Shown piece after piece: positions 25,944 through 41,302 of a DNA stretch of 64,000 nt. This DNA comes from Gordonia pseudamarae (GTDB lineage: Bacteria; Actinomycetota; Actinomycetes; Mycobacteriales; Mycobacteriaceae): the NCBI RefSeq assembly GCF_025273675.1, contig NZ_CP045809.1, positions 4,960,001 to 5,024,000 of the forward strand, given 5' to 3'. The translations under genes were made by a program, and so were the position numbers. Numbering within the stretch: the stretch's first letter is position 1; every line of letters starts with the position of its first letter. A model generated the notes under the pieces. The model searched no databases. It was not told the origin of the DNA and was given only the letters and a program-made list of their open reading frames with translations.

Positions 25944-26258
25944 TCATCCACGCCCACCAGCGCCCCGCACACGCTCAACACCTTTCACAGCAGCCCACAA
26001 ACCGATCGGTGGATCGAGGCTAAGAACCGGGCCCGGCACGTCAATCATCATCGCCGGGTCACGCGCTACGGCCGCACAGGTACCGAGGTCATCGAGGTCA
26101 TCGAGGTCATCGAGGTCATCGAGGTCATCGAGGTCATCGAGGTCCAGGATGTCACCGCCGAGCCGGTCTGTCAGTGCTCGCAGCAGCGTTGACTTGCCCA
26201 CCGTGCGTGGCCCCTCCAGGAGAAGGACCGGGCCGTACCTGATTTCCCTTTTTGCCAC
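25944..26258 (-). pseudogene. Truncated AAA-type ATPase fragment with (DDL)n expansion
   Basis: The reading begins at a GTG (VAKREIRYGP) and contains the Walker A motif LLLEGPRTVGKSTLL. It then reads DILDLDDL repeated to GTCAAVARDP and MIDVPGPV. This is the N-terminal start of the DUF4143/AAA_14 ATPases, normally about 400 residues. Only about 105 codons remain: after VPGPVLSLDPP the frame runs into unrelated sequence and no Walker B follows. A 9-bp tandem repeat inserts extra Asp-Asp-Leu units after the P-loop. The direct repeat TTCCCTTTTTGCC (26244-26256 and 26289-26301) near its start may mark a rearrangement point. Confidence 0.6.
26085..26147. repeat. 9-bp tandem repeat, six perfect copies plus one degenerate
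   Basis: GAGGTCATC is repeated six times from 26085 to 26138, followed by GAGGTCCAG. On the minus strand it adds Asp-Asp-Leu units in frame within the ATPase fragment. Confidence 0.9.
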
Positions 26259-26304
26259 CCCTTGAAGGTAGGAACTGCCAGCCTGTGAGTTCCCTTTTTG
26301 CCGG

Positions 26305-26838
26305 CTACTGGGGTGCCGAACCGCCGGGGTTCGGTGGGGTTGCGATGTCGGCATGGTCGGCGAATCGCCGCTTCTCGCCGATAGCGGGCCCTGCCGATGG
26401 TTCCGGCAGCAGCGGAGTCACGTCGCCCCCGGACGCGTAGTCGGGCGCCTCTGCCGGTTGATCGACGAGTTCCCATACCTTGAGGGCTACCTCGTTGTCG
26501 CCGAGTTCGGGCCACTGTTCGCCCGGGGTTTTCTCCTCCTCGAACCGGAAGTCGAGGAAGAGGTTGCGGTCGGCGTCGGCGAACGCTTCGAGGGACACCT
26601 CGTGGTAGCCACCGAACGGGTCGTCGGTGGTGATGGTGTAGCCGTCGGCGAGATACTCACCGAGCGTCGTACCCTTGAATCCGTACGCAGCTCCGAACGG
26701 GACCTCCACCAGGGAGACCACCATGCGCATTCTGCGGTACGCGCGGGCCGCCGTCTCATCCCCCGGTGAAGCAGTTACGGCGTCGCTGTTCTGCACCCGC
26801 TCGACGCTACCGCCCACGGAGACAATACCCAAGGGCAT
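26305..26838 (-). CDS. Hypothetical protein
   Basis: A frame of up to 177 residues. The part from MRMVVSLVEVPFGAAYGFKG through DADRNLFLDFRFEEE and NEVALKVWELVDQP looks like a folded acidic domain. The tail is Pro/Ala-rich (LLPEPSAGPAIGEKRRFADH). No signal peptide or membrane segment is seen. The start is uncertain: 26838 opens the frame, but the ATG at 26730 would give a 141-residue protein that begins at the compact domain. Neither has a good ribosome-binding site. I do not recognise the family; it sits in a scarred island between the emb array and accD4. Confidence 0.45.
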   Translation of the reverse strand: MPLGIVSVGGSVERVQNSDAVTASPGDETAARAYRRMRMVVSLVEVPFGAAYGFKGTTLGEYLADGYTITTDDPFGGYHEVSLEAFADADRNLFLDFRFEEEKTPGEQWPELGDNEVALKVWELVDQPAEAPDYASGGDVTPLLPEPSAGPAIGEKRRFADHADIATPPNPGGSAPQ

Positions 26839-27168
26839 TGGGGTGGTGTCGTCATGTGTTCACCTCACCGGGCCCTTCGAGACCGTCGCTCCTTCGCCGC
26901 TCCGGCCCCAGGGATCAAGGTGACGGGCGGATCAAGGTGACGGGCGGCGTCGAGGCGAGTGGCCAAAGACCAACTCACCGCATGAATACCGCAACGGGCC
27001 GATACCAAGACGACCGGATTATCAACCCGCCCAGGCGGGTTGAGTGTGTGAGACCGCCCCGTTCCGGACGACCGACTGAGCCGGGCGAGGTACGAGCCCG
27101 CGCGAAGGAGGGAGGAAGAACGGGGGTCCAAGGCTCACGCACTCAGGCCCGCCGCATTCAGCTCCGCA
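26839..27168. other. Gene-free stretch between hypothetical gene and accD4
   Basis: No convincing gene is seen. A 17-bp unit GATCAAGGTGACGGGCG is tandemly duplicated at 26913-26946. The short frames here lack start sites and conserved motifs. It must hold whatever terminates the accD4 transcript, but I see no strong hairpin. Confidence 0.5.
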
Positions 27169-28716
27169 TCAAATCGGCATCAGCAGGTGTTTACGTTCGA
27201 TGATGTGGTGCCGCTTGTCGCGGATCTGGGCCAGCGCCTTGCGGATTTCGAGACGGGTCTGAGCGGGTTCGATGACGGCGTCGATGTAGCCGCGTTCGGC
27301 CGCCTGGAAGGGGGTGGCCATGGTCATGTTGTAGAACTCGATGAAGTCCCGGCGGACGCGGTCGGCGTCGGCGGCGGACATGTTCTCGGTTTGCCTGCGG
27401 GTGAGGATGGCGGCGGCCGATTCGGCACCCATGACGGCGATCTTGGCGGTGGGCCAGGCGAAGTTGACGTCGGCGCCGAGGTGCTTGGAGCCCATGACGG
27501 CGTAGGCGCCGCCGTATGCCTTGCGCAGGACCACCGTCACCTTGGGGACACAGGCCTCGACGTAGGCGAAGCCCAGACGGCCGGAGCGGCGGATGGTGCC
27601 CTTCTGTTCCTCGGCAAGGCCGGGCAGGACACCGGGGGTGTCGACGAGGAAGACCAGCGGGATGTTGTAGGCATCGCACAACCGGATGAAGCGGGTCGCC
27701 TTCTCGGAACTGTCGGTGTCGAGCACGCCGCCCATGACGGCCGGCTGGTTGGCGACGACGCCGACGGAACGGCCGTCGACACGGGCGAAGCCGGTGATGA
27801 TGCTGGGCGCGTACAGTTCACCGATCTCGTGGAACGCACCGTCGTCGAACACCCGCATGATGATCTCGTGCATGTCGTACGGCGCGTTGTCGCTGTCGGG
27901 CATGTAGTGGTTCAGCGACAGATCCGAATCGGTGATCTCCGGTTCGAGACCGGGGTTGATGATCGGCGCCTGTTCGTGACAGCTCGACGGCATGTACTCC
28001 AGGTACTCGCGGACCCATTCGAACACCGATTTCTCATCGGGCGCGACATGGTGCAGGTTGCCCCAGCGGGCCTGGTTGTGGGCGCTGCCGAGATCCTCGG
28101 GTGACACGTCTTCGCCGGAGACCTGTTTGATGACGTCGGGGCCGGTGAGGAACATGTAGCTGTTGTTCTCGACACCCACCAGGACGTCGGTGTTGGCGGG
28201 GCAGTACACGGCGCCACCGGCGCATTTGCCGAGGATCACCGAGACCTGCGGGGTCAGGCCGGACAGTAGTTCTCCGTGTTTGGCCATTTCGCCGTACCAG
28301 GCGAGCGACACGACGGCGTCCTGGATGCGGGCGCCGCCGGAGTCGTTGATGCCGACGATGGGGCAGCCGAGCTTTCCGGCCCATTCCATCAGGTAGCAGA
28401 CCTTGCGGCCGAACATCTCGCCGACGGAACCGCCGTACACGGTCTGATCGTGGGAGAACGCGGCCACCGGCCGGCCGTGGACGAGTCCGTGGCCGGTGAC
28501 GACGCCGTCACCGTAGCCGGACTCGGCGGCGCCGGGGGTTTTGACGAGCGCTCCGAACTCGACGAAGGTGCCCGGGTCGAAAAGCATGTCGAGCCGTTCA
28601 CGCGGTGACGGAATGCCCTTCTTGGCACGTTTGGCGACGGCCTTCGCGCCGCCGGGCTCCCGTGACGCCTCTAGCTTGGCCCGCAGGTCGGCCAGCTTCT
28701 CGGCTGTCGTGTTCAT
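27169..28716 (-). CDS. accD4: AccD4, acyl-CoA carboxylase beta subunit for mycolate synthesis
   Basis: A 515-residue carboxyltransferase of the propionyl/acetyl-CoA carboxylase beta family. Both crotonase-like halves are present. The N-terminal half has [22 protein letters not shown] and [13 protein letters not shown]; the C-terminal half has [17 protein letters not shown] and [18 protein letters not shown]. In mycolata AccD4, with AccA3 and AccE, carboxylates the long alpha-chain acyl-CoA that Pks13 condenses with the FadD32-activated meromycolate. It lies directly downstream of pks13 on the same strand, the conserved order, and its length fits. Confidence 0.95.
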   Translation of the reverse strand: MNTTAEKLADLRAKLEASREPGGAKAVAKRAKKGIPSPRERLDMLFDPGTFVEFGALVKTPGAAESGYGDGVVTGHGLVHGRPVAAFSHDQTVYGGSVGEMFGRKVCYLMEWAGKLGCPIVGINDSGGARIQDAVVSLAWYGEMAKHGELLSGLTPQVSVILGKCAGGAVYCPANTDVLVGVENNSYMFLTGPDVIKQVSGEDVSPEDLGSAHNQARWGNLHHVAPDEKSVFEWVREYLEYMPSSCHEQAPIINPGLEPEITDSDLSLNHYMPDSDNAPYDMHEIIMRVFDDGAFHEIGELYAPSIITGFARVDGRSVGVVANQPAVMGGVLDTDSSEKATRFIRLCDAYNIPLVFLVDTPGVLPGLAEEQKGTIRRSGRLGFAYVEACVPKVTVVLRKAYGGAYAVMGSKHLGADVNFAWPTAKIAVMGAESAAAILTRRQTENMSAADADRVRRDFIEFYNMTMATPFQAAERGYIDAVIEPAQTRLEIRKALAQIRDKRHHIIERKHLLMPI

Positions 28717-28769
28717 TCGCGCTTCACTTCCCTTCAGCCCACCGACATCGTCATCGGGGCTTTGTGGCA

Positions 28770-28793
28770 GGGGGACGCCGGTAAGCGTCCCCC
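28770..28793 (-). terminator. Hairpin between pks13 and accD4
   Basis: The 9-bp arms GGGGGACGC (28770-28778) and GCGTCCCCC (28785-28793) flank the 6-nt loop CGGTAA. It sits after the pks13 stop and before accD4, so it may attenuate rather than stop read-through. Confidence 0.5.
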
Positions 28794-28821
28794 GATCTCT
28801 GCATTGTTCTTACCAACCCGC

Positions 28822-34212
<5,391 letters not shown>

Positions 34213-34421
34213 CGCTTCCAGATTACTGTTCGAGGCCCCCGCGATGGCCTGTAAGGCGCGATCGCCTCACGTACCGGCACGTCGGGTGACGATGGTCCGG
34301 AAGCGGGTGGAGGACAGAAGGTGATCGGCGGGCGCGTGCGGCCCGTACCGGGACGGTCGGGATCCCACCGGTGGCCGGGGGCATGCCGATCGGTCGACGT
34401 GGTCGCACGCACTCGCGGGTG

Positions 34422-36323
34422 TCAATCTCGGGCGTCGGGAAAGGCGGTCTGCTGGTACCCGCCGCGCAGCGTGCCGTCGATGTAGGCGGCGCGGGCCGCC
34501 CGGCGTGCGATCTTTCCGCTGGAGGTGCGCGGAATGGAACCCGCCGGGACCATCAGCACGTCACGGACCATCACACCGTGCCGGGAGGCGACGGCGGCAC
34601 GGACCGTGTCCGCCACGTCCTGCGGGTCGGTCCGTTTGCCGGGGCCGCGTTCGGCGACGATCACCAACTGTTCGGAGGCATCGTCGGGATCGAAGGTGAG
34701 GCCGCTGCCGGCGAACTCGAACACCTCGGCCGGCAACTGGTTGGCGGGCACGGCGAACGCCGCGACGAACCCGGGTCGCAGTGCGGGGCCGGCCTCTTGC
34801 GCGGTGTATTCGAGGTCCTGCGGGTAATGGTTGCGGCCGTCGACGATGACCAGGTCCTTGACGCGACCGGTTATGTACAGCTCGCCATCGACCCACACGC
34901 CGTAGTCGCCGGTGCGCATCCACTTGGCGTCGTCGGCGACGCCGTCGGCGTGGCTGTCCTGCGGCAGCCGGGTGACCAGACGGTTGTCGAAGGTTTCCCG
35001 GGTTTCACCGTCCTTCTCCCAGTAACCGGCGCCGATGTTGGCCCCGTGCAGCCAGATCTCGCCGATCTGGGCGTCGGGCAGTTCGCTCGCGGTGTCGACG
35101 TCGACGATCGTGGCCCACTGATCCCGGGCGACCTGACCGCACGAGACCTGGGTGACAGCGTTGGGCGCGTCGGCGTCGACGAAGGTGAAGTGGCCGGCGT
35201 TGAGCCGGTCGCGGTCGACGTGCACGATCCTGGCCTCGTTGTCACGCTTGGTCGCCGACACGAACAGGGTGGCCTCGGCCATGCCGTAGCACGGTTTGAT
35301 GGCGGTCTTGGACAGTCCGTACGGGCCGAATGCGTCGTTGAACTTCTTCATCGAGCTGACGGTGACGGGTTCGGAACCGTTGATCAGACCGATCACGTTC
35401 GACAGGTCGAGATCCTCGCCCGGCCGCGGCAGTCCGCGCAGCGCGGCATGTTCGAAGGCGAAGTTGGGGGCGGCGGCGTAGGTCTCGGCGCCGTCGGAGG
35501 CGGCGAGTTCCTTGATCCACCGGCCCGGGCGGCGCACGAACGCCTGCGGGCTCATGATGGTGATGTAGCTGCCGCCGAGCGCCGGGAGGATGACGGTGAG
35601 CAGGCCCATGTCGTGGAACAGCGGCAGCCAGGTGACACCGCGTGCGGTCTTGTTGATCTCGATGGTGTCGCAGATCTGCAGCACGTTGGTGGCCACGGCA
35701 CGGTGGGTGATCTCCACGCCCGCCGGGGTCCGGGTCGAGCCGGAGGTGTACTGCAGGTAGGCGATGGTGTCGAGGTTGTGGTCGGGGCCGATGACCGGCG
35801 GAGTCCAGCCCGAACCGACCGAGTCTGGCACCGCGTCGACCGCGATGACGCGCGGGCGCTGCTTGGCCGGCAGATGGGCGAAGTAGTCGCGCACCGCCCC
35901 GGCCGCCTTGGTCGAGGTGAGGATCGCGGCGGGTTGGCAGTCGGTCAGGACCGCGTCGAGCCGGTCGGTGTGGCCGGGTTCGTCGGGGGAGAACAGCGGG
36001 ACGGCGACGTTGCTCGCGTACAGGGCGGCGAAGAAACCGATGACGTACTCGAGCCCCTGCGGCGCGAGGATCGCGACCCGGTCTCCACGCGAGGTGACCT
36101 GCTGGAGGCGGGTGGCCACGGCCCGTAGACGTTTGCCGAACTGGGCCCAGGTCAGATCCTGGGGTTCTCCGTCGCGTTCTCTGCTGTAGTCGATGAACCG
36201 GTACGCGAGCGTGTCCGCCTGCTCGTGCACGTTACGTTCGACATAGTCGACGAGCGTGACATTCTCTTGCAGCCTGAGGTGCCCATCCTCGTCGACGAAC
36301 TCCGCGAGTTCGGTGTTCAACAT
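34422..36323 (-). CDS. fadD32: FadD32, long-chain fatty-acid AMP ligase
   Basis: A 633-residue acyl-AMP ligase (637 in M. tuberculosis). The adenylation motif is [19 protein letters not shown]; later motifs include [11 protein letters not shown], the substrate-pocket region [29 protein letters not shown] and the C-terminal Lys loop [11 protein letters not shown]. It activates the meromycolic acid as acyl-AMP and loads it onto the N-terminal ACP of Pks13. The ATG at 36323 has AGGAGAAGTG directly upstream and starts [14 protein letters not shown] as family members do; the frame extends upstream without homology. pks13 follows 209 nt downstream. Confidence 0.96.
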   Translation of the reverse strand: MLNTELAEFVDEDGHLRLQENVTLVDYVERNVHEQADTLAYRFIDYSRERDGEPQDLTWAQFGKRLRAVATRLQQVTSRGDRVAILAPQGLEYVIGFFAALYASNVAVPLFSPDEPGHTDRLDAVLTDCQPAAILTSTKAAGAVRDYFAHLPAKQRPRVIAVDAVPDSVGSGWTPPVIGPDHNLDTIAYLQYTSGSTRTPAGVEITHRAVATNVLQICDTIEINKTARGVTWLPLFHDMGLLTVILPALGGSYITIMSPQAFVRRPGRWIKELAASDGAETYAAAPNFAFEHAALRGLPRPGEDLDLSNVIGLINGSEPVTVSSMKKFNDAFGPYGLSKTAIKPCYGMAEATLFVSATKRDNEARIVHVDRDRLNAGHFTFVDADAPNAVTQVSCGQVARDQWATIVDVDTASELPDAQIGEIWLHGANIGAGYWEKDGETRETFDNRLVTRLPQDSHADGVADDAKWMRTGDYGVWVDGELYITGRVKDLVIVDGRNHYPQDLEYTAQEAGPALRPGFVAAFAVPANQLPAEVFEFAGSGLTFDPDDASEQLVIVAERGPGKRTDPQDVADTVRAAVASRHGVMVRDVLMVPAGSIPRTSSGKIARRAARAAYIDGTLRGGYQQTAFPDARD

Positions 36324-36622
36324 CACTTCTCCTGTGGTCCTGGTGGACCTGTTGTCTCCACCCGTCTGCTGTGCCTGTCGGCCCCCACCGGCGTCGGCAC
36401 AAACCCTGCTTCTCTGCGCCCCCAGCAATCGTGGCCGGGTAGTGACGCAACCGTAGCGCAACCGTTATCTCCGTGGAAACGAACTCCCTACCATCAATTG
36501 CCATTTCAGCAGCCTGAACTGAGGTTTTCGTTCTGACCAGGCCCTATTTCGTCGGAGCTGCCCCAGAGGTTACTCGCGACAGTCGGCCATCGTACTGGAG
36601 TCCGCCCGATATCCGAGAACTC

Positions 36623-37618
36623 TCACTCGCCCTTCAACAAGGCCAGAACCGGCGCGAATGCATCCATCTGCGTGGGAAACACACCGACGTACGACATCGT
36701 CGTACATCGACGAACCTCACGAATCTGGTCGGCGATCTCCTCGAACGTGCCGAACGCCAGATATGGCGAGCGCAACACATCCTCGACGGTCAGGTCGACG
36801 TCCTTGGCGATGTTGGGCGGATAGCCCTGGTCGATCGCCTGCAGGGCCATCTCCGCGGTCGCCTCACGGTCGTCGGTGATCACGATGGTCGCGATAGTCC
36901 AGTTCAGCTCGATCTCGCTGAACCGGTCGCCGGCGGCCTCGCGGATCCGGTCGACCCGTTCGATCGTCTTCTCCATCGTCATGTCCGACAGGCGCAGCTT
37001 GCCCTCGGCGGTGGTGCCGGTGGCCACCGAGATGATGTCGGCGTGTTTGGCCGCCAGCGCCAGCATCCGGGGACCGCCGCCACCCACCGCGATCGGCGGA
37101 CGCGGACCCTGCCGCGGCCGCGGGGTGCCCTGCAATGAACTGATGGTGTAGAACTCGCCCTCGAAATCGACCGTCTGGCCCCGCATCAGGCCGTCGAGGA
37201 TGGTCAGCGCCTCGTCGAGCCGGCGGATGCGCACACCCGGCTTCTCGAACTCGATTCCGGCCTTGTCGAATTCCTCTTTCATCCAGCCCGCGCCGATGCC
37301 CAGCTCCAGACGTCCCTTGGACAGGACATCGATGGTGTTGGCCTCCTTGGCCAGCAGCGCCGGATGGCGCCAGCCGTTGGCCAGCACCGAGGTACCGAGA
37401 CGGATCCGCTCGGTGGCCTGTGACAACGCGCCGAGGGCGGCCAGCGGGCCAACCTGATTGCCCAGGTGGTCGGGCACCGCGAAAGTGTCGTACCCGTACT
37501 CCTCGGCAGCTTGGGCGAGCTGGACGAACTTGCGCGCGCCACCCTCCTCTTTATTGCCCTCGCCACCCGCGCCGAAGCGGAATTTGCGCAGGCCGTCAGG
37601 CGTGGTGACCTCGCTCAA
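36623..37618 (-). CDS. LLM-class flavin- or F420-dependent oxidoreductase
   Basis: A 331-residue luciferase-like TIM-barrel oxidoreductase. It has the family segments GYDTFAVPDHLGNQVGPLAAL, RIRLGTSVLANGWRHPALLAKE, LSKGRLELGIGAGWMKEEFD and PRPPIAVGGGGPRMLALAA. It resembles the F420-dependent MSMEG_2516-type subfamily, but cofactor choice cannot be proven by eye. No signal peptide is present. It lies upstream of fadD32 on the same strand with about 300 nt between, and interrupts the usual fadD32-Rv3802c adjacency. A role in mycolate metabolism is possible but only positional. Confidence 0.85.
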   Translation of the reverse strand: MSEVTTPDGLRKFRFGAGGEGNKEEGGARKFVQLAQAAEEYGYDTFAVPDHLGNQVGPLAALGALSQATERIRLGTSVLANGWRHPALLAKEANTIDVLSKGRLELGIGAGWMKEEFDKAGIEFEKPGVRIRRLDEALTILDGLMRGQTVDFEGEFYTISSLQGTPRPRQGPRPPIAVGGGGPRMLALAAKHADIISVATGTTAEGKLRLSDMTMEKTIERVDRIREAAGDRFSEIELNWTIATIVITDDREATAEMALQAIDQGYPPNIAKDVDLTVEDVLRSPYLAFGTFEEIADQIREVRRCTTMSYVGVFPTQMDAFAPVLALLKGE

Positions 37619-37848
37619 GAAGACTCCTTAGAAATGTGTGCCGGGCGTGCGACCCGGAATCGCCGCAGACCCCGGCCGGGCGCGACGTTGGTAATCTTCG
37701 CACGCGCCTCGGCCGCCCATCCCGGGAGTCACCCGATTCGGGACTGGACGGGCGTCGGTCTGGACGGCTACACGCATCCGGTGTCGCATCTCGCAATCAT
37801 TGTCACACGTGACCCTACTCACCAGTACGGGAGGGTGTGGCCGAATGC

Positions 37849-38838
37849 TCAGTAGTGCTCCGGCGACGGCGCCCCGTCGATACGCGTGACGGCCCAGCCG
37901 TACATCCAGCGAGTGGCGCTCACACCGCCCGCCGACCAGTACCGGGTGGTCCCGTACATCGCGTGCACCGGACTGTTCAACGCCCCCGACAACTGCGAGA
38001 TCGCCTTGACCGGATTGGTGACCGTCGGTGCGTCACAGATCAAGTCGCCCGACGCGCAGATCGAATACACCCGGTCCTCGAGCGCACCGAACCCACCGCG
38101 GCCACCGGTCATCGTGATACCGGGGACCATGCTGCCGAAGCCACCGAGCGACACCTCCGCGCCGACACCACTCGGGCTCGGCCCCACATCGTGCTGCTTA
38201 CCGGACTGACGCCGGCCGTCGGCGATGAGACCCACCCCGAGGATCAGGTCCTGATCGGTGTCTGCGATCGGCCCGCGGCCGTCGGCGATGCTCTGCGCGA
38301 GATCACCGACGATGACCGCGCCCTGCGAGAAGCCCATGAGCATGTAGCCGGTCAGCGGGCAGGCGCGGTTGGTCTTGGCCATCTTGGCCGCCGCCCGCTG
38401 GTAGCCCTGCTTGCGGGAGGCGTTGTAATCCATCTGCCGATCGGTGAGATTGGTCGGATTCCGGAACTGCGCGGTATAGGGAACCGTGTAGACCTCGGTG
38501 CGCGCGCCGGAGAACCTCTCGCGCAAGGGCCCGGACACCTTGAGCATCAACGACTTGGGGTTGGCCGTCGGATTGAGCGGGTCGTCGTCGGCCGAGGACT
38601 CCCAGGTGCCCGGCACCACGAGGGTCAGGACATCGGGGCAGTCGGCAGGTTGTGCCATCGGCCGCGACGTGGGCGGCGAGGTGGTCGGGCCCTTGGGGAC
38701 CCGCCCCGGACCCGGTTGCAACAGTACGACGACCAGAACGATCACCAGCGCCAACGCCAGGACCGCGAGGAATCCCAGGAACAGCAGGAACTTGGGAACA
38801 CGCCGTTTCGGGCTGCGCCCCGGACGCGAGCGGGCCAT
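37849..38838 (-). CDS. Membrane-anchored cutinase-like lipase/thioesterase (Rv3802c type)
   Basis: A 329-residue alpha/beta hydrolase of the cutinase-like family. An N-terminal membrane anchor (residues 17-40, FLLFLGFLAVLALALVIVLV) is followed by a Pro/Thr-rich linker. The catalytic domain holds the nucleophile Ser171 in GFSQGA, an Asp in SGDLICDAP and a His in SPVHAMYGT. The essential mycobacterial homologue Rv3802c is a phospholipase/thioesterase needed for envelope lipid balance and lies next to the pks13 operon, as here. The stop is followed 230 nt later by the LLM gene. Length and motif order fit well. Confidence 0.92.
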   Translation of the reverse strand: MARSRPGRSPKRRVPKFLLFLGFLAVLALALVIVLVVVLLQPGPGRVPKGPTTSPPTSRPMAQPADCPDVLTLVVPGTWESSADDDPLNPTANPKSLMLKVSGPLRERFSGARTEVYTVPYTAQFRNPTNLTDRQMDYNASRKQGYQRAAAKMAKTNRACPLTGYMLMGFSQGAVIVGDLAQSIADGRGPIADTDQDLILGVGLIADGRRQSGKQHDVGPSPSGVGAEVSLGGFGSMVPGITMTGGRGGFGALEDRVYSICASGDLICDAPTVTNPVKAISQLSGALNSPVHAMYGTTRYWSAGGVSATRWMYGWAVTRIDGAPSPEHY

Positions 38839-38849
38839 CGACCGTCCGC

Positions 38850-39464
38850 TCAGCAGAATTCGGCGTGCGCGGCCCGGATAACCTTGTCGGCCTTGGCGCT
38901 CGCCTCCGCGACCGAATCTGTGCCCGGACCCACGGACGCGGTCACATAGGCCTTGACGGTCACCGGATCGGTGCCCTTCTTCTTCTCACTGCAGATGTAG
39001 GCACCCATGGTCAGCGCCACGTTGTTGTCGGTGTCACCCATGAAGGTCACGTTCTGGCGTTTGAGAGCACGCAGGTAGTCTTCCTGCTTCTCCGTCAGCT
39101 TGACGTTCTGCGGGGCGACAACGCTCTCCTCGACGGTGTCGCTGCGGGGCGCGGTGGTCGTGGTGGTCGTGGTGGTCGTGGTGGTCGAAGCGCTCGACGT
39201 GGTCGCGGACACCTCCGTGTCCCGGGCACCCCGGGAGGCGTCCGGACTCTCGGATGCCAACGCCTCGACCGACTCGGACGGTGAGACCTCGGTGGCGGTG
39301 CTTTCGGCGTTCGCACTCGATTTCATCGAGGTGGTGGTGATCTGGTTGCTGGTCAGTGGCGCCGATGCCGTCGAGTCATCCGAACAGGCGGTCATTCCCG
39401 CGGCCACCAGTGCCAGACCCGTCGCCAGCATCGCCGACCGGATGATCGTCCTCATCGTCGTCAT
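38850..39464 (-). CDS. DUF732-like lipoprotein
   Basis: A 204-residue exported protein. The signal ends in a lipobox (VAAGMTAC), predicting a lipid-anchored Cys. The next 90 residues are Ser/Thr/Glu-rich, with an 11-Thr run coded by a 9-bp repeat (39152-39187) that could vary in length. The C-terminal 80 residues (LTEKQEDYLRALKRQNVTF to AAHAEFC) match the DUF732 pattern, with paired cysteines in AYICSEKK and AEFC. I chose the ATG at 39464 because the signal begins there behind AGGAAGTG. The function is unknown. It ends 11 nt before the Rv3802c-like gene, so they are probably co-transcribed. Confidence 0.85.
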   Translation of the reverse strand: MTTMRTIIRSAMLATGLALVAAGMTACSDDSTASAPLTSNQITTTSMKSSANAESTATEVSPSESVEALASESPDASRGARDTEVSATTSSASTTTTTTTTTTTAPRSDTVEESVVAPQNVKLTEKQEDYLRALKRQNVTFMGDTDNNVALTMGAYICSEKKKGTDPVTVKAYVTASVGPGTDSVAEASAKADKVIRAAHAEFC

Positions 39465-39650
39465 CGTCACTTCCTCTGCATCACACGCTTGCACCCCGCC
39501 AGAGGCAAGGCTACAACCGCGCGGCGGCACATCTGGCCGTGGTGGGACTTCACCAGCCAAAACACCGCAATTCCTCAGCGAAGATTTAGGGTTTTGGATG
39601 TCGGGCACCCAGACTACGGCCCGCGCCACTGCATCGGCTTCCGCGAGAAC

Positions 39651-41180
39651 CTACATCAGAACCTTGGTGCCGTTCTTCGAATCCCAGGTGATCCTGCCGT
39701 GTTCGAACCTGTTGAAGCGGCCCTTGCCGTCGCGGGTGGACAACTCGTCACTGATGGGCAGGCCGAGCTTGCCCCCGGGTCCTCCGGTCCCGCTGTACGC
39801 GCCGCCGATGGCACCGGTGACCACCTTCGGACCCTTCGGCCCGGTGATGATCCGGCCGCCCGCGAAGTCCTGGGCGCGGCCTCCCGGAACCGTGTAGTCG
39901 GGCGTGAGGCACTCGCCGAGCACCTTCTTGTTCTTCGCGGCAACCTTCTTGAACTTGGAGTAGACGCCGCAATTGACCTTGTCGCCGCTCAGTCCCAGCG
40001 CCGACGCCGCCTGCGGCCACGCCTGGGCCATCTCGAACTGCCAGTACGGCCAGGTGTGCGTGCCCGACGGCCGGTAGGCCGAACGGGCGGGCACACCCAC
40101 CTCGTTGAGTTTGACGGCGAACTGCTGGGTGGTGACGCGCGAGAGCACCTCGAGGCCGACGCCGGAGTAGTTGGTGGCCAGCAGCGGAATGTCCGAGGCC
40201 TGGTCGTGCGGACCGATCACGCCGTTGCCGGAGGAGATGTAGATGCTGGTTCCCTGCAGTTTGTCGGCGAGCACGTACGGATCGTGTTCCCGCCACGCGG
40301 GGTCGCTCGGCTTGCCGAACATCTTCTCCGAGTCGTAGGCGCCGCCGTCGCGCTGGGCGAATTGGATGGCCTGCGCCATGCCCGGCGAGCTGAGTTGCAG
40401 GATGCCCGAGAACGACGCCACGAACTTGTAGAAGCCGGGGTTGCGCGCGGCGAGCATCATCGCCGCCGAACCACCCATCGACAGACCTTCGACACCGCGA
40501 ACGTCGGTCGAGCGCCAGTCGTCCGACTCCAGGATCGGTGGCAGTTCCTTAATCAGGAAGGTCTCCCACATGTAGTGTTTGCCGCGGTCCGGCTCCTTCC
40601 AGTCGGTGTAGAAGCTGGACTCGCCGCCGATCGGCAGGACCACATTGACGTTCTTGTCCTTGTAGAAATCGATGATGTTGGTGTTCAGGATCCAGCCGCT
40701 CTGGTTCTCCTGGGCGCGGAGCCCATCGAGCATCGTGAGTTGGGGGAACCTGTCCTTCGGCTTGGCGTACCAGTCGCGGGCCAGCAGCAGTTGCACCTGG
40801 ATGTTGGTCTTCATCGCCGGCGAGTACACCCACAGCGCCACCCGGCGGCTGGTGTACCAGTAGATATTGGTGACCTTGGCCTGGTCCGCCGCCGGCGCCG
40901 GTTTGCGGGTCGTCTCCGGCGCGGGCTTGGGTGTCGGCTTGTTCGTCGTCTCCGGCGCGGGTTTGCCGGTGGTCGCCGGTGCGGGCTTGTGCGTCGTCGG
41001 CGTCGCCGGTGCGGGTTCGGCGCCCGCGGGCACACCGCCGACGACCAAGCTCAGCACCATCGCACCCGCGCCGACGGCCGTCGATGCGGCAGCCCTGGTT
41101 CGCCCGGCACTACGCCGAATCGCCCGGTTGCCATCGCTGGGAGCACTGTCGTTGCCGGCACCTCGCGTTGTAGGCCACAT
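39651..41180 (-). CDS. Secreted mycolyltransferase (antigen 85 fold) with LGFP repeat
   Basis: A 509-residue exported esterase-fold protein. A signal region (residues about 28-54, ending VPAGAEPAPA) is followed by a Thr/Lys/Pro linker built of KPAPETT-like units. The Ag85 domain has the nucleophile Ser234 (GLSMGGS), the oxyanion segment LPIGGESSFYTDW and the catalytic His in GTHTWPYWQ. The C-terminus has one LGFP-type cell-wall-binding repeat (GGKLGLPISDE, FEHGRITW). It transfers mycolates between trehalose and arabinogalactan. The ATG at 41180 follows GGAGGAG. It corresponds in position to fbpD of mycobacteria but has the LGFP tail typical of corynebacterial forms. Confidence 0.9.
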   Translation of the reverse strand: MWPTTRGAGNDSAPSDGNRAIRRSAGRTRAAASTAVGAGAMVLSLVVGGVPAGAEPAPATPTTHKPAPATTGKPAPETTNKPTPKPAPETTRKPAPAADQAKVTNIYWYTSRRVALWVYSPAMKTNIQVQLLLARDWYAKPKDRFPQLTMLDGLRAQENQSGWILNTNIIDFYKDKNVNVVLPIGGESSFYTDWKEPDRGKHYMWETFLIKELPPILESDDWRSTDVRGVEGLSMGGSAAMMLAARNPGFYKFVASFSGILQLSSPGMAQAIQFAQRDGGAYDSEKMFGKPSDPAWREHDPYVLADKLQGTSIYISSGNGVIGPHDQASDIPLLATNYSGVGLEVLSRVTTQQFAVKLNEVGVPARSAYRPSGTHTWPYWQFEMAQAWPQAASALGLSGDKVNCGVYSKFKKVAAKNKKVLGECLTPDYTVPGGRAQDFAGGRIITGPKGPKVVTGAIGGAYSGTGGPGGKLGLPISDELSTRDGKGRFNRFEHGRITWDSKNGTKVLM

Positions 41181-41302
41181 CGCTGAACTCCTCCGTCGGA
41201 TACGAACGCAACTGCCACATTCGCACCACAAACCACAAATGTCTCAGGAGTTTCATACACCACAGAAGTCCCGGCCGCATCATCGCCACGCCCACGGCCC
41301 GC

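Noticed and set aside
26085..26147. Regular short repeats as a possible CRISPR array
   Set aside because: Units are 9 bp and directly adjacent with no spacers. The other repeat arrays (27-bp in the phosphatase, 12-bp in the Rpn gene) are also contiguous and coding. No cas genes are present.
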